The notes beneath the pieces are model-generated. The model did no database searches. It was not told where the DNA came from and saw only the letters and a program-made list of their open reading frames with translations. Source: Cryptomeria japonica (lineage: Eukaryota; Streptophyta; Pinopsida; Cupressales; Cupressaceae). From it: a stretch of DNA of 64,000 bases. This document shows positions 29,400-40,698 of this stretch, in pieces. Numbering within the stretch: the first letter of the stretch is position 1; each line of letters begins with the position of its first letter. The DNA lies in NCBI RefSeq assembly GCF_030272615.1, contig NC_081411.1, positions 214,752,654 through 214,816,653 of the forward strand, read 5' to 3'. The translations under genes were made by a program, and so were the position numbers.

Positions 29400-31060
29400 T
29401 GGGACTGAAAAATCTCTTTAAAAATCATTGCAACATAGTTGGAGAACTTCTGAGATCTCCTACTTTCTCTGAAAGTGCCACTAGAAGCTACAAAATTTTC
29501 TGCTTCTTGAGTTGTGCTCCTACCCAAAGTGGCCTTTTCTTGCTAACTGCAATTTCTCTAGGTCCATCAGTTGGATCCAGAGGCTCAAGAGGATCACCAT
29601 GTTCAACAGGTTCGGGAGGCTCAATAAACTCATTCTGAATCTCAAGGTTAGTATCAATATACATGATTTGATTATCATTAACCTCTTTATCATCATTGAC
29701 AAGGGAACCTTTAGATTTCTTAAAAGCAATATTTTCCTCAAACGTAACATCTCTACTTACCTCAATATACCTTTGTCCTGGAATGTAGATACAAAATGCT
29801 TTGGATGATTCACTATATCCAACAAGGATACCTTTCTTCCCGGATGGCTCTATCTTAGTTCTCTTTTCCTTCGACACATGAACATAGACAGGATTTCCAA
29901 AGATCCTTAGGTGATTGATATCACGTTTGACTCCAGTGAAAGCCTCTTCAGGAGTCATGTTCTTCAGGACACAATGAGGGCATCTGTTTTGAATGTATAC
30001 TGCATTCTTGGATGCTTCGACCCACAAGGAAGTCTGTAGATCCTGATCATGAATCATTGCTTTAGCTGGTTCAACAATGCCTTTATTCTTTCGTTCAGCT
30101 ACACCATTTTGTTGGGGATTGTAGGGAACGCAGAACTCCCTCTTAATTCCCATCTCTACACAAAATTCAATGAAACTACTTGAGGTGTATTCACCTCCAT
30201 TGTCAGATCTTAACACTTTAATCCTTTTACCAGACATATTTTCAGCTAGGGCTTTAAATTTTTTAAACCTAGTTAGCACTTCATCAGATTATTTAGATTT
30301 TAGAAAATAAATCCAAGTCTTTCTAGAAAAATCATCTATAAATGTAACATAGTATAGAAATCCGCTAGATGAAGGAACATACATGGGTCCACATAGATCA
30401 GAATGAACAATTGCTAATTTTTCTTTAGCTCTACTTTCACTTTTATGAAATAGACTCTTAGTGTTCTTACCTAATGCACAACCTTTGCAAGTATCATCAT
30501 GAAAATAACTAAGTTTAGGCATACCTTTAACCATCTTTTCAAGTGAGAGGAGTGCCTGAAAGTGAAGGTGGCCAAGCCTTCTATGCCATAGCTCACTAGA
30601 TTCGTGAGCTTCATGGATGAGTGCTCGAACAGGATTAGCTGAAAGCTTATACAAACTATCATATCTATTTTGAATAACATGAGCAGATTTAAAACTAGAT
30701 TTATTAGGCCAAGCAAGTGCTTTACCCTTAGAAAATGCTATTTGATAACCTTTATCTTCTAGGGCAGAAATAGAGATTAAATTTCTTCTAATTCTAGGAA
30801 TGAATAAAATATCACTAAGATGCAAGGAGATACCAGATTCCAAATATAAGGAAGTATTGTCAAAACCTCTTATTGAATACTGAGCATCATCACCAATTAC
30901 CACATGAAGATTGGATTCTTTCTCCATTAAATCTGAGAGGTGTTCTCGGTATCCCATCTAGATGCACCACTGTCTATCAACCAAGTGTTGGTGTCAGTTG
31001 GTACATGGCTAGATAAGGAAGAAATGAAAAGGAAGTCTTCGTTATCCTTGGAATCTGCAA
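29400..31060 (-). pseudogene. copia-3 Pol (PR-IN), truncated before reverse transcriptase
   Basis: Same family as copia-2, opposite strand. Protease DSGAS lies near 30980 and then loses about 11 bases compared with copia-2, giving a frameshift. The GAG-pre-integrase ELWHRRLGHLHF is near 30590, integrase FIDDFSRKTW near 30335, and RSDNGGEY near 30215 (catalytic Asp kept). Also seen is YNPQQNGVAERKN near 30110. A stop sits at about 30286. After GTFRESRRSQKFSNYVAMI (near 29420-29480) the sequence leaves the copia family and enters the central block. No RT or RNase H follows. Confidence 0.85.
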
Positions 31061-31879
31061 CTTCATTCAGGTTCACTTCTCCTTGCTTGTGCAGATTCTG
31101 ACATTCTTTAGCATAGTGTCCAAACTTATCACATCTGAAGAAATAGACACGTGAAAGATCCCTTGGCTTTTTCCTTGAATCATAAGCAGCAGGAGATCTG
31201 AAGTCTCTATCTCTTTTGAAGTTGTTCTTCTTCCAATGATCACCCTTTCTTTGACATGTTGAGATGCAAGCACGTGATGGTCACCTCCATGAGTTCCTTT
31301 GAGCATTCCTCTTGTAGCTAGGCGAGATTCCTCTTGAATGCAATTAGACCAGACAAGATCAAAGGAGGGAAATTCAGCTCTTCTGCTTATGCTTTGAATA
31401 AATAGATCCCAAGAATCAGGGAGACCATTTAATGCAATCATGACAACATCCTTGTCCACTACTTCACTTTCAATGGAGTTGAGCTGGTCCTTCAATTCTA
31501 AAATGTTCATGAAGGACATGACTGAATCTCCCTTGCCCATCTTGATTTGAAGAAGTTGCTACCTCAGAGTAAGAGCCCAACTGATGTTATTGATTTCGAA
31601 CATTCCTTCTAGGTGTTTGAACATCTCCTTGGCTGAAGATAAGTTATAGATGACTGGAACAAGATGATCCTTCACATAATCAATTAGAAACTTCTTTGCC
31701 TTAAGAGCATTCTTCTTGAACTGCTTTAACTCATCTGGATCTTAAGGTTCAAGAAGATCCTTGTCTTCCACAAACTATAACAGCTCAACCTCTTCAAGGG
31801 CAAGAAGCACACGAACTTTCCAAGAAGTAAAGTTGAGATCACCATCAAGTCTGTCCTCAACCTTCAGTCCTGTAACCAT
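31061..31879 (-). pseudogene. copia-3 Gag
   Basis: ATG at 31879 (MVTGLKVEDRLD). The reading frame carries several stops before 31540 and is then open to 31073. It is recognisably the UBN2-type gag of copia-2 and retains the nucleocapsid region missing there. In a shifted frame near 31145-31085 the knuckle reads F.CDKFGHYAKEC. It lies downstream of the composite leader that includes the TRIM-like unit. Confidence 0.75.
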
Positions 31880-31959
31880 CTTGCAAAACTAAAACAACAA
31901 ATTGAAAGTGAAGGATAACCAATAATCTTATTTATAATAAACCTAAAGCTCCGATACAA

Positions 31960-32158
31960 TGTTGAGACATGGACCAGCTAGGACTCGAACCTAGGACCTT
32001 CCATACACTGCTGGAGTGCTCTACCACTGAGCTACTGGCCCCTCTTGGACTAGTCCATCGTCGGTCTGCATGTGGCTTATTTCCAACACCAACACCCCCC
32101 CTTAAGCCACACCTCTCGTGTGCTTGGGGCTCCTAGCATGGACCTAGCTCTGATACCA
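31960..32158 (-). mobile_element. TRIM-like unit inserted at the copia-3 primer binding site
   Basis: Read on minus: PBS TGGTATCAGAGC (32158-32147); a spacer to 32107; a polypurine tract CTTAAGGGGGGG (32106-32095); then a 135-bp LTR-like segment from TGTTGG (32094) to CTCAACA (ending 31960). A second, mutated PBS (TTGTATCGGAGC, 31959-31948) and the copia-3 leader follow. Distance from PBS to LTR is only 64 bases with no coding capacity, as in terminal-repeat retrotransposons in miniature. TGTGGCTTA and TAAGCCACA form a 9-bp inverted repeat around the polypurine tract. Only one LTR of the unit is present. The borders are 17-bp near-copies (15 of 17) at 31947-31963 and 32146-32162. Confidence 0.65.
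31971..32042 (-). other. tRNA-like sequence inside the TRIM-like LTR
   Basis: The 72 bases fold as a tRNA: acceptor stem GGGCCAG/CTGGTCC (7 pairs, one G-U), D arm GCTC-AGTGGTA-GAGC, and T arm CTAGG-TTCGAGT-CCTAG (5 perfect pairs). Both internal RNA polymerase III boxes fit consensus: box A TAGCTCAGTGG and box B GGTTCGAGTCC. The anticodon arm is poor: CTCCA can pair only four bases with TGGAA, leaving an eight-base loop GCAGTGTA. It is therefore probably not a working tRNA, but could still be a polymerase III promoter. No CCA is encoded. Confidence 0.7.
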
Positions 32159-32967
32159 TGTTAATTTTAGCAATCAAATTTACATTAAGTAACAAGAAAT
32201 AAGAGTGCAAAGTAAAGTAAACAAATAACACACATATACCCTGGGAAAACCTCCCTCTTGGAGGAAAAAAACCCAGCAACAAGATTCATATATGATTATA
32301 ATTAACTCAGTAGCAGATTACAATAGCTACCCTCTTTAGGCCACACAACAATGAGAGTGAACTTATTTGTGAGTGTAGATCACTGTCAACCAAATTGAAA
32401 ATGAATTTGGCAGACCCAATGTGCTTTGCCCAGTCTGAATCAGGTTCGACAGTTCAGAATTGATGTTCGCTTGTCCTTGAGTTAGTTCGCCTAGCATGAA
32501 CAGAGAATATGTAGGTTTGGATGCCCTAGGATAGATTTGCACTCCTAGATTAGATTCGCTTCAACAAGAAACCAATTCGTTGAAGTTCGCTCACACTTGA
32601 TGAATATCTTTTTGCTGCTGATGATGATGATGATTGCAGCTAGAAGCAGATCGCATAGGGTAGAGAGATATATATTCACTTGTGATTGATAATTTGTGAT
32701 CCTCAAACCATCTTACTTATATATAAATTCATGTCAACAATAAACTTTGGTCAGCCTTGCATATTTTGGCACCAAGATATAATTTTCAATTTACAAGCTA
32801 CATATGGGTTAGGACCCATATACAATTTACAAGTTAAATCAATTGCCCAAATAGGACCTGCCCTATTTACAAGTTACAATAAAACAGTTTTGGGCCTAGC
32901 CCAATGTAGATACATTTGTTCATTTTTATTTGCTGATATAATCCGATCTAGCTATCGGTTTTCAACA
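32159..32967 (-). mobile_element. copia-3 5' LTR
   Basis: On minus it starts TGTTGAAAACCGATAGC at 32967 and ends TTAACA at 32159, length 809. It pairs by sequence with the copia-2 LTR. Outside lies interrupted gypsy gag (M1). The five bases beyond 32967 (tgaag) do not match those before 21571 (catat), so the two outer LTRs do not form one simple insertion. Confidence 0.85.
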
Positions 32968-33785
32968 TGAAGTTGGATCCAAGGCACTTACTAGACCTCG
33001 GGTGGTATCTGATAATCCTTCTATAAATAGGTAGATGAGTCTTTCTTCAAATATCCAGAGAACCATGACAACTAGTCTTTGAAATTCTGAGATGTATTCT
33101 TCAAGAGTCCCCCTTTATTTGATGCTTGTGAGATCCTTAAAATATTTTTTGGGGTGTATTTGATCAATTCTTTCAATAAGTTTTCTTTTGAAGGCACCAT
33201 AGGTTTTTATATTCTTGGGGTCTTGGGTAACTAGGCCATGATGCTACCAATCGTGTGCCATTCCTTCTAATTGTAAAATGGCAAATGTGATGGCATCCCT
33301 TTCTGTCATGGGACAAAGGGTTAGGTATGTTTCTAGTTTTTGCAACCATGCATGAGTTATAACCTTACCTAGGCCATCCAAATTTGGGATGGACAGTTTC
33401 CCTATCTTTTTTTGGATATCCCAATTTGTGTGGCAATCCCATCCCCTTTGGGTCGCCTTCATTTTACCTCACACTAGGTTGGGAAGGGGATGCTCCTTTT
33501 CATTTCTGGTTCAAGCCTATCATATTCTATGGCAAGTGTTTCCAAATTTGGGATATTAATCTCTTCATACTCTCTTTAGAATCTTTCCCCAGCTATAAAA
33601 GGAGGCATGGTTCTCTCGAGGGTGGTTCCATTGTCACTTACTGACTGGTTGTAATTTTCATCCCTATTGTTTTCTTGATTTGACCTTAAGTTACGCATGG
33701 TATTGCTTATGTTCTGCAAGGCTAGGAGCATGGCTTGGTTTGTTCGTTCATTTTTCTCCATAAATGTTCTTATTTCTTGCTCCAT
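32968..33785 (-). pseudogene. M1 Ty3/gypsy Gag fragment
   Basis: From ATG at 33785 (MEQEIRTFMEKNER) the frame contains the retrotransposon gag motif AWLQKLETYLTLCPMTERDA and LEGMAHDW, with a stop just after. A further stretch resembling FKDL.S and YISEFQ is seen near 33130-33080. The same order occurs in P1 gag (KAWVQKLDNYLSLRPMPKEE). It is cut off at 32968 by the copia-3 LTR. Protease, RT and integrase of M1 are not found in the window. Confidence 0.75.
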
Positions 33786-33874
33786 GATCCTCTTTCTTTT
33801 TCTTTCAAGGGCCCTTAAGGTTCTTTGACTTGGTTACATCAACTATTGCCCCCCCCCTAGGCTGGCATGATGAT

Positions 33875-33886
33875 GCTTTGATACCA
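33875..33886 (-). other. M1 primer binding site
   Basis: On minus, TGGTATCAAAGC one base after the LTR end. It is the Met-initiator type, usual in chromovirus-like gypsy elements. Confidence 0.8.
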
Positions 33887-33887
33887 C

Positions 33888-35680
33888 TGTAACAACCCCT
33901 ATTTGGGATCACCTTCTATTTTACCCTAAATTCACAAAATCCCAGAGTGAATAAGGGAAAACATAATTAGGAAAATAATTTTCATTTAAGAATAAGATAA
34001 GATAAACCTATTTTTCAAAACCTTCAATGAGATTAGACAACAATACATATATAACTCATGAAATACATCCAATTCTAGGGTTAGGATATGCATAAACCAA
34101 TACCAACAATTTCATTGAAACTCAACCATAATGAGGGTTGGAAGACATGATGAGGTACCCCTAGTATCCTATACCTTAGGCCCAACAACAAGACCTTAAA
34201 CTCTGTGGCCTCATGTGGTCCTTAATCGATGGTATTCAACCATCATCATGAGGTGGTGTACATAATGAGGGCTTTGCACCATTCCCCTCTATCATATCAA
34301 CATCTCATCTCTTATGATTGATCCACTTCAACAGTTGATCCTTGTGGAGATAGTAGGGAAGCTACAATAGGGTGCCTTTGACCCTCAACCCTAGGCCCAA
34401 GGTTAGGACCTTATCCTCCTTGGCATCATGCAATCCTTAATCGATGGTCCTTAACCATCATCATGGGTTGGCCCCGTGGTCCTTAAGAAATGGTCCTTGA
34501 CCATCTTTATGAGACATTGTGCCTAGTGAGGAATCTCTCACCATTACCCCTATTGTGTCTCTTTCTTCTATCACAATTGCAAATAATGATATAATATACA
34601 AATTATACATCATTATGTTTTATTATATTAACAATATTTAACATTCCCCTATTATGTCATATTAATTATATTGAATTAACAATATAATATTATATTATCA
34701 GCATCATATTGTATTAACAATACTATTATATTAATAACAGCTTATTGTGTTAACAATATTATATTAGAGCAGCCTATTGTATTAATAATATCATATTATA
34801 TTAATAGCGTCATATTGTATTGACAACAATATTTTATTCCCATATTTATACTGTACGTATTTCTCAGGCAGTGACTGCTGATGTCTTTCCTTATGTTTTC
34901 CTTAATTAAGTAGTATATCCAGGTTTTTATATTCTTATGTCTCTTATATAAATTTAGAATTGATTGTTAATGACTGTTGTTTCAGTTGTATTAATGATAA
35001 TATCAAATTTTATCATTAGTTTTAATTGTATTTAATTGCATTAACAATATTAAATTATATCTAAACTAATGGTTGTATTAGTGAAGTTAAACTGTATTAA
35101 TAGCAGCATGATATATTATCAATATTCCTCATACCCGTAATGATTACCAGGCAAGGTGCTGCTGATATCACTTAATTCTTCCTGTATACTCCTCTTATTC
35201 TCTTTTTCCCTTCATATTCTCCTTTCCCAATCCTCCCGTCTCCTCTTTTCTTACTTCCCTTATTTCCTTTCTTCTTCTGTATTCTCTTTTCTCTTATTCT
35301 TCTGTGTGTCTTGTTTGGAGGAAGGTGCTCAAAGGTATTTAATTTCTTTGATTGGCTATGACCCTTCCTAAAGGATATGACTCCCCCTTGAGTCGTGTCT
35401 TTTCTGATTAAAATTTGTTATTCTTAAACACAGCCTAATGCATTGGTAATTTAATCGATGCTTTCCTAATAAACAAATTTTGATATAAGTAATGCACATA
35501 TAAATAAATTTTGTATAATTCTATTAATAATAATTATGTGATGCACATATTAATAAATAATTTGTGTATAATAATTTTTAATATTAATTTGTGAATAATA
35601 ATAATTTACTGAAATGTTTAAAGTAATCCATAAAGTGAATATATATATATATATATGGACATAATATAAGGAACATTACA
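33888..35680 (-). mobile_element. M1 gypsy 5' LTR
   Basis: On minus it begins TGTAATGTTCCTTATATT at 35680 and ends GGGGTTGTTACA at 33888. Start and end follow the same pattern as the P1 LTR (TGTAATGTCCCC ... GATATTACA), and both are followed by G and a Met-type primer site. Length is about 1.79 kb. It contains a dinucleotide AT run (35639-35656) and the palindromic AT repeats listed next. Confidence 0.75.
34610..35130. repeat. Quasi-palindromic AT repeats within the M1 LTR
   Basis: Words such as tattgtattaacaata, tattatattaataa and ttgtgttaacaatatta recur at about 30-base spacing from 34630 to 34830 and more loosely to 35130. Many units read nearly the same on both strands. Confidence 0.6.
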
Positions 35681-36300
35681 AGTGTCTCAAAAAGTTCCAT
35701 GCAAGTCATAAACAACAAATATAGAATTATGCATTAGGCTATCCCAGAAATTTCTAGATGCTAGTAAGATGTACCAAGGATGGAGAGATGGTCCACAAAA
35801 ATAGATCGCTGCAATCGTCTCTCTAGGTATTAATCTCTCTCCACGTCTAGATAGCAGGTATGTGTCTTTCTTGTAGGGCTAACGTGTCTCCTTAAGGGTG
35901 ATAGGGGTGATTTTGACAGTTTTCGGCTTGTAAGGGGTGTGGTCTATGTTGAAACTCATCCAACATCTTGTGATGCGGCCTCCTAGTGTTGTTGACCCTT
36001 CAAAGCTTGTCATAAACCCACACAAAAATCTTGGAAATCACTTAAGCTCCAAATACGTAATTTAGCTCCCACACATATTTTAAGTGAATTCGCCCTAATA
36101 AACCAGTGTGAAGGTTTTTCATCCTCATTTAATGTCATTGTTTGAGGTGTTTTGTCCTCATTCAATCACCTAAATAAAAAAATGCAAGTGTATGTTTCCC
36201 CAAAATCCTTTTCCAAATGGAAGGTTCAACATATATACACAATCGCTTCAGCAAAACATAATAAGTCAGACTTATCCATGATTTGAAAACGCTAGAACCG
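35681..36300. other. Spacer between M1 and M2 LTR regions
   Basis: No gene or clear repeat recognised. Confidence 0.5.
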
Positions 36301-38359
36301 TGGAGGATATCAGCTCCATGAAAGCCATTTTTTTAATTTTATTATTAATATAATAATAATTATATTGTGCAATGTCCCCAATTTACCAGGTTCTCTAGCA
36401 AGCTTTAGTAGATGACACTTTGGGTTCACATGATCTTGTTCGGATGAGTAATCTAATGTTTCCAATGAGCTTAGTTGGTTTAGTGAAGTTATATGCCACT
36501 TTCTGAAGTGATTTCTGGCCTCTGGATTGGTCTCCAAGAATCTTGGAGAAGCTGTCTATTTTTAGTAAGTCGCTCGATCAGCCTTGTTTGCTATTATTCG
36601 TCATCAGGAACACTTCAGCGCAATCAGAACTTGATTCCGATATGTTCTGATAAGTTTTCACAAATTTGGTGCATTAATGAGTTATTTTAATTATTTTACT
36701 AAGGTTGCTTAAATTTAATTAAAATATTTAATTCCAACCTTAATGTTATAGCTCACTAGAACGAGGACGAAAATTTAAAATCTTGAGCGCATAAAACAGT
36801 GACCTTAAGTGTCAAATATTATTATATTATTCAAAAGGTCATTTTCAAAAAAAGAAGGAAGTTTAAATTAATAAAGTGACTATTAAATTAAACTACATTT
36901 ATTTATAAAGACACTTTATTTTAAAAGGTACACTTTAACACTTTACTCACTTAAGAGAGAAGTGATATTTTTAAAAAGAAGTTAGGTGTCTTGGGAAATG
37001 AGCCCAATGAAAGTTATAAATGAAAGCATTAAACACAAATTAGGACATCTTGGAAATTGGTTATTTTGGAATTGGGGCATTTTTGGAAATTGGGGTTTTT
37101 TTTGCATTGAATTCTGGAATTCTCAAGCATTTGGGAACGAAATCTCCCAAGTGTAACATTTCTCTTGCTTGTGAAAGATCAGGTTGGGGAGATCTCTCTT
37201 TACATTATTTGGCATTGAAGGAAGAGTTCAAATCTTTCTGTCTGGAGCTATTTAACATTACAAGATACGCTGAATTATAATCAAACGCTATGTTATTTGA
37301 CATTGAAGTTTCCAGTCGCAGTAAATACTTTAGTTCGGAATGCATAGGGACTATATCAGTATAGAGGTGGGCATTGAACAACATATCCTTGCTTTCATAT
37401 GCGGGATACACACAGGGCAGCGTGGGCACAAACTGAAATATTAGATTCGCAAGGTTTGCAAATAATCAGTACAGTTCAAACTCCTTATTTTGTGCACAAT
37501 ATACAGACTCTCTTTGCTGGGTGTGATTAACCTTATTGCTGAGCGTGAATAATAACTTCGTGATTTGTTCGGGTGGAGAGTTTGACATTGCTAATACCAA
37601 CGTGGTGAAGCTTAGACTCCATTTCTACCGAAGGTGATTAGTATCTCAGCTGGCATAACACTTTACCTTGGCCATACATTGTCAATTGGTGGATGGGCAC
37701 AAACTCTTCTTTGCTGGGTGTTAGCATTACTCTTTGGATGGGCATAACAAGTCAGTTCCAGCTGGGCGTGAATACATTCTATTGACTGGGCGTAAATGCA
37801 AACGGGGTGGGTGTTGTTACCAAAGCATTGGCCGTGTGGAGTAGTGAAGATGATGGGACGTGGGGACTGAAGATATTCAGCAGCTGGACTTTACCAGGTT
37901 CTCAGTTCTACCATTTGTTGATGTAAATGAATATTATATTTTGAATTCACTAAAAAACAGTATTGTGTTCAAGACTAAAAACAGTAATATTGTATCAGTG
38001 AATGCTGTGTAAAATTCGAATCAATAGTAATTTTACTAATTGATTGTTTCGAATATTTCTGTTGAGATGTTGGTCATAAAATATTGTCCATGAATATTGT
38101 CCATGAATTCTGAATGAATGATTGCACAAAATCTCCTACATTAAAACGCAACAGGGACAACTTCACCACAGAAAACTATAGGAAAGAAGAAAAAATCAGA
38201 CCTCTAATGCCATCCTGCCAACTGTTTGACGAAATGTTAAACCAAGTAGACTGAGTTTTTTTAGCGCAGAAGGACTGAGGTCTTTACATATTGTTAAAGA
38301 AATAGATTTTATGCAAAAAAAACCATAGGACCACCTACCTAAGTGGAGGGGACATGACA
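36301..38359 (-). mobile_element. M2 gypsy 3' LTR (far end uncertain)
   Basis: On minus, a purine tract AGAGTGGGAGGAT (38372-38360) is followed at 38359 by TGTCATGTCCCCTCC, the type of LTR start seen in P1. The far end cannot be placed. A plus-strand LTR-like start, TGCAATGTCCCC at 36366, suggests that another LTR lies inside or abuts it. The region has no coding content. Positions 37510-37830 carry a recurring short motif. Confidence 0.5.
37510..37835 (+). repeat. Recurring ctgggYgtgaata motif
   Basis: Variants occur near 37516 (ctgggtgtgatta), 37535 (ctgagcgtgaataa), 37715 (ctgggtgttagca), 37735 (gatgggcataaca), 37758 (ctgggcgtgaatac), 37787 (ctgggcgtaaatg) and 37816 (ggtgggtgttgtta). Spacing is irregular. 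Confidence 0.55.
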
Positions 38360-38379
38360 ATCCTCCCACTCTGAATATT

Positions 38380-39332
38380 GGAAGGTCAAAGATTTATGCT
38401 CAATACAATGCAGTGTCTTCTAGAGGCAGATTTTTCGAGTTCACCAAGAATAAAAGTATGACCTTATTCCTAAGTCTCTTCTCCCTCATATGAATGATTG
38501 CCTCTTGTTTCAAAATCAAGTTCCCCTCATCGTCAAGTGGTGGCAGCTATAATGGAGTCACTTGATGTCCAAGGGTTTCCTTGAGGCATGATACAAAAAA
38601 ACATTGCGTACTCTATTGTTTGCTAGAAGTTCCAACTCATATACAACCTCACCAAACCTCGTTATTATCTTGTGAGGTCCATAAAATTATCGATTCAACT
38701 TCTCAACAAGTGAAGATTGCCTATAGGGCTGCAATCACAAAAATACCATGTCTCCTCTTAGTTTGATGGCAATCAACATACAACTTTTGTTGGTTTTGGG
38801 ACTGATGTAAGTTCTCTTTGAGTGCTTTCACAATATCCAAACTTTGTTAAATCAAATCCTTAGCCCCAGTAGTCTACTATTTGAAAGAATTTGATCCATG
38901 AAAAAAGTAGTATCATAACCATGTAGTTCCTTGAAGGGAACCATACCTACAGATATGCGATGGGTAGAATTGTAGTAATACTCTCCAAGGTGTAGCCACT
39001 TGACCCATGTTGTTTGCTGACCTGTAACAAAATTTCTCAAAAAAGTCTTATCCATTTGTTCACATTTCCTTTTTCCCATCAATATAAGAATGATAGCTAC
39101 TGCTTGTGGTCAGCTGCATTCAACTAAAATTAAAAAGCTCTTGCCGAAAAAGCTGATAGACCTATTTTCCCTATCATTTACAATGTTTCTTGACAGCACA
39201 TGGAAGTCTAAAAACCTCTTTAAAGATCAAATCAGCGACTTGTGGATCCTTGTACTTTGAAGAAATAGTATGGAAATGAGCATAATTGGTGAGCCTATCA
39301 ACAACCACATCGATAAAATCCCTAACTTGAAG
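38380..39332 (-). pseudogene. M2 gypsy integrase core to C-terminus
   Basis: Minus-strand frames read FIDVVVDRLTNYAHFHTISS near 39310-39250, VFRLPCAVKK, then WVKWLHLGEYYYNSTHRISV near 39020-38940. Further on are LQLQPYKQSSL and LPPLDDEGNLIL near 38560-38530. The order matches P1 integrase. Several stops and shifts are present. The upstream half of the same integrase lies at 47305-47746, beyond copia-4. Confidence 0.75.
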
Positions 39333-40696
39333 TGTTTTGTCATTGATGTCAACTGGTGTTTTGATTTTGCTCTCTTTTTGTTTGGCGTGGTTCTTGTGTT
39401 GCCATGTGTTTTGTTTGGAAGTCTTTTTCTTTGATACGATCTATAGTGTTGGATGCTGGTTGTCTAAAGTCTGGCGACACTTGTACTTTGCTGGCTTCTG
39501 GATAAGATGGCAAGAACTTTCGGTTTTGCAGATTGCACTGTGAATTCTCTGTTTTGTTAGAAGTCAGAAGAATCTGCAGTTGCAGTGAGTTGTTACGTTG
39601 TTTTTGGTAGCTCAGTAGTCCTTATTATTATTCACATGATAGGAGTCAGAAATATTTTTTTTGGAGCCATCGATTGGCATTCTACATGAACTGTTCTTGT
39701 TAAGAAATGTCTGCTAGATTTATTCCATGCTTTTGTTAATAATTTTTCAGTGTATTCTGGAATAGAGACAGTCGTTATCTCTGTCTATGTCTGCCATTTT
39801 TCTAGCATGCGTGGAAGTGGACGTGTAGTGATAGGAAAATGTGGCGTTTTTCTTTTTCAAGATATATTATAGGCAGCGCAAGCATTATATTTTTTTAGGG
39901 GGCTGAGGTTGAAGTAAAAAACTGTGGAGCTGCGTATAAAGATGAGTGTGGTGTTCAGTTTCTTTGTGATGGTTCAATTTTCTTTTGATTGTTGAAAATG
40001 GAGCTGAGTTTTCATAAGGAAGTTGTTGGGATATGGTTGTTAGTGTGTGCTATTTGCAGATTCAGATTCCAGTTGGTTCAAAAATGTTGTTGAGTTAGTG
40101 GGCTGAGTGTGAGTTTGGAAGCTCAATTTTTAAAAATGACCGATTCTTTTATCAGCAAAATATACATCTATATGTTTGGCGTGTGTGATTTTTGAATGGG
40201 GGATGGTTGATTTTTGAGAGTCTTGATTAAAGCGTTTCAATTTGAAGATGAGATAATCTTTATTTCCATACCATTTTGAGTGTTGTACTCAGCCATAAGA
40301 TTCACTGTGTTGTGAACTTAAGGAACTTAATGGAGAATATCAACAGCTAAGTGAGTTGTATTAGTTCTCATTTTTAAAATAATTTATATTTTGAGAAGGT
40401 TTGAGCCTTTCTGTAAGAAGTTAATGTTTTGTAATCGGAAGTTGGTGCTTCTTATGTAATAGAGGTTGGAGCCTTAGATAGTCAGAGTTGGAGCTATGTA
40501 TTGTTACTGGGTTGCTGCCCATTCATTTGCAGATTGGTAAACCATGGTTTTTTACCAAAAAGCATTTTCCACGTGATAAAAATTGTGTCTTTGTCTCTTG
40601 GATTATCTTGTTCTAAGTTTTATGTGTACGAAGTTTTTAAATGTTAAAATATTGATTCACCCCCTTCCCCTCTCAGTATTTTTTGTTTGTTTTTCA
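39333..40696 (+). mobile_element. copia-4 5' LTR
   Basis: Starts TGTTTTGTCATTGATG and ends TTTTTCA two bases before a primer site. It aligns along its length with 45931-47304, including TTTGGCGTGGTTCTTGTG, with many scattered differences, so the insertion is old. Length is 1364. Confidence 0.85.
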
Positions 40697-40698
40697 AT

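Noticed and set aside
31971-32042. Working nuclear tRNA gene
   Set aside because: The anticodon stem pairs only four bases and leaves an eight-base loop, and the sequence lies inside an LTR-like segment; tRNA-like is the safer call.
31960-32158. tRNA-derived SINE
   Set aside because: The tRNA part is at the 3' side of the unit on the minus strand, not at the head, and there is no poly(A) or simple-repeat tail; PBS, polypurine tract and TG..CA ends fit a TRIM better.
21566-32972. One element with giant inverted LTR ends and a target duplication
   Set aside because: The outer flanks (catat and tgaag) do not match, and the arms are too diverged for a recent single insertion.
35639-35656. AT dinucleotide run as a special element
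   Set aside because: A simple microsatellite inside an AT-rich LTR.
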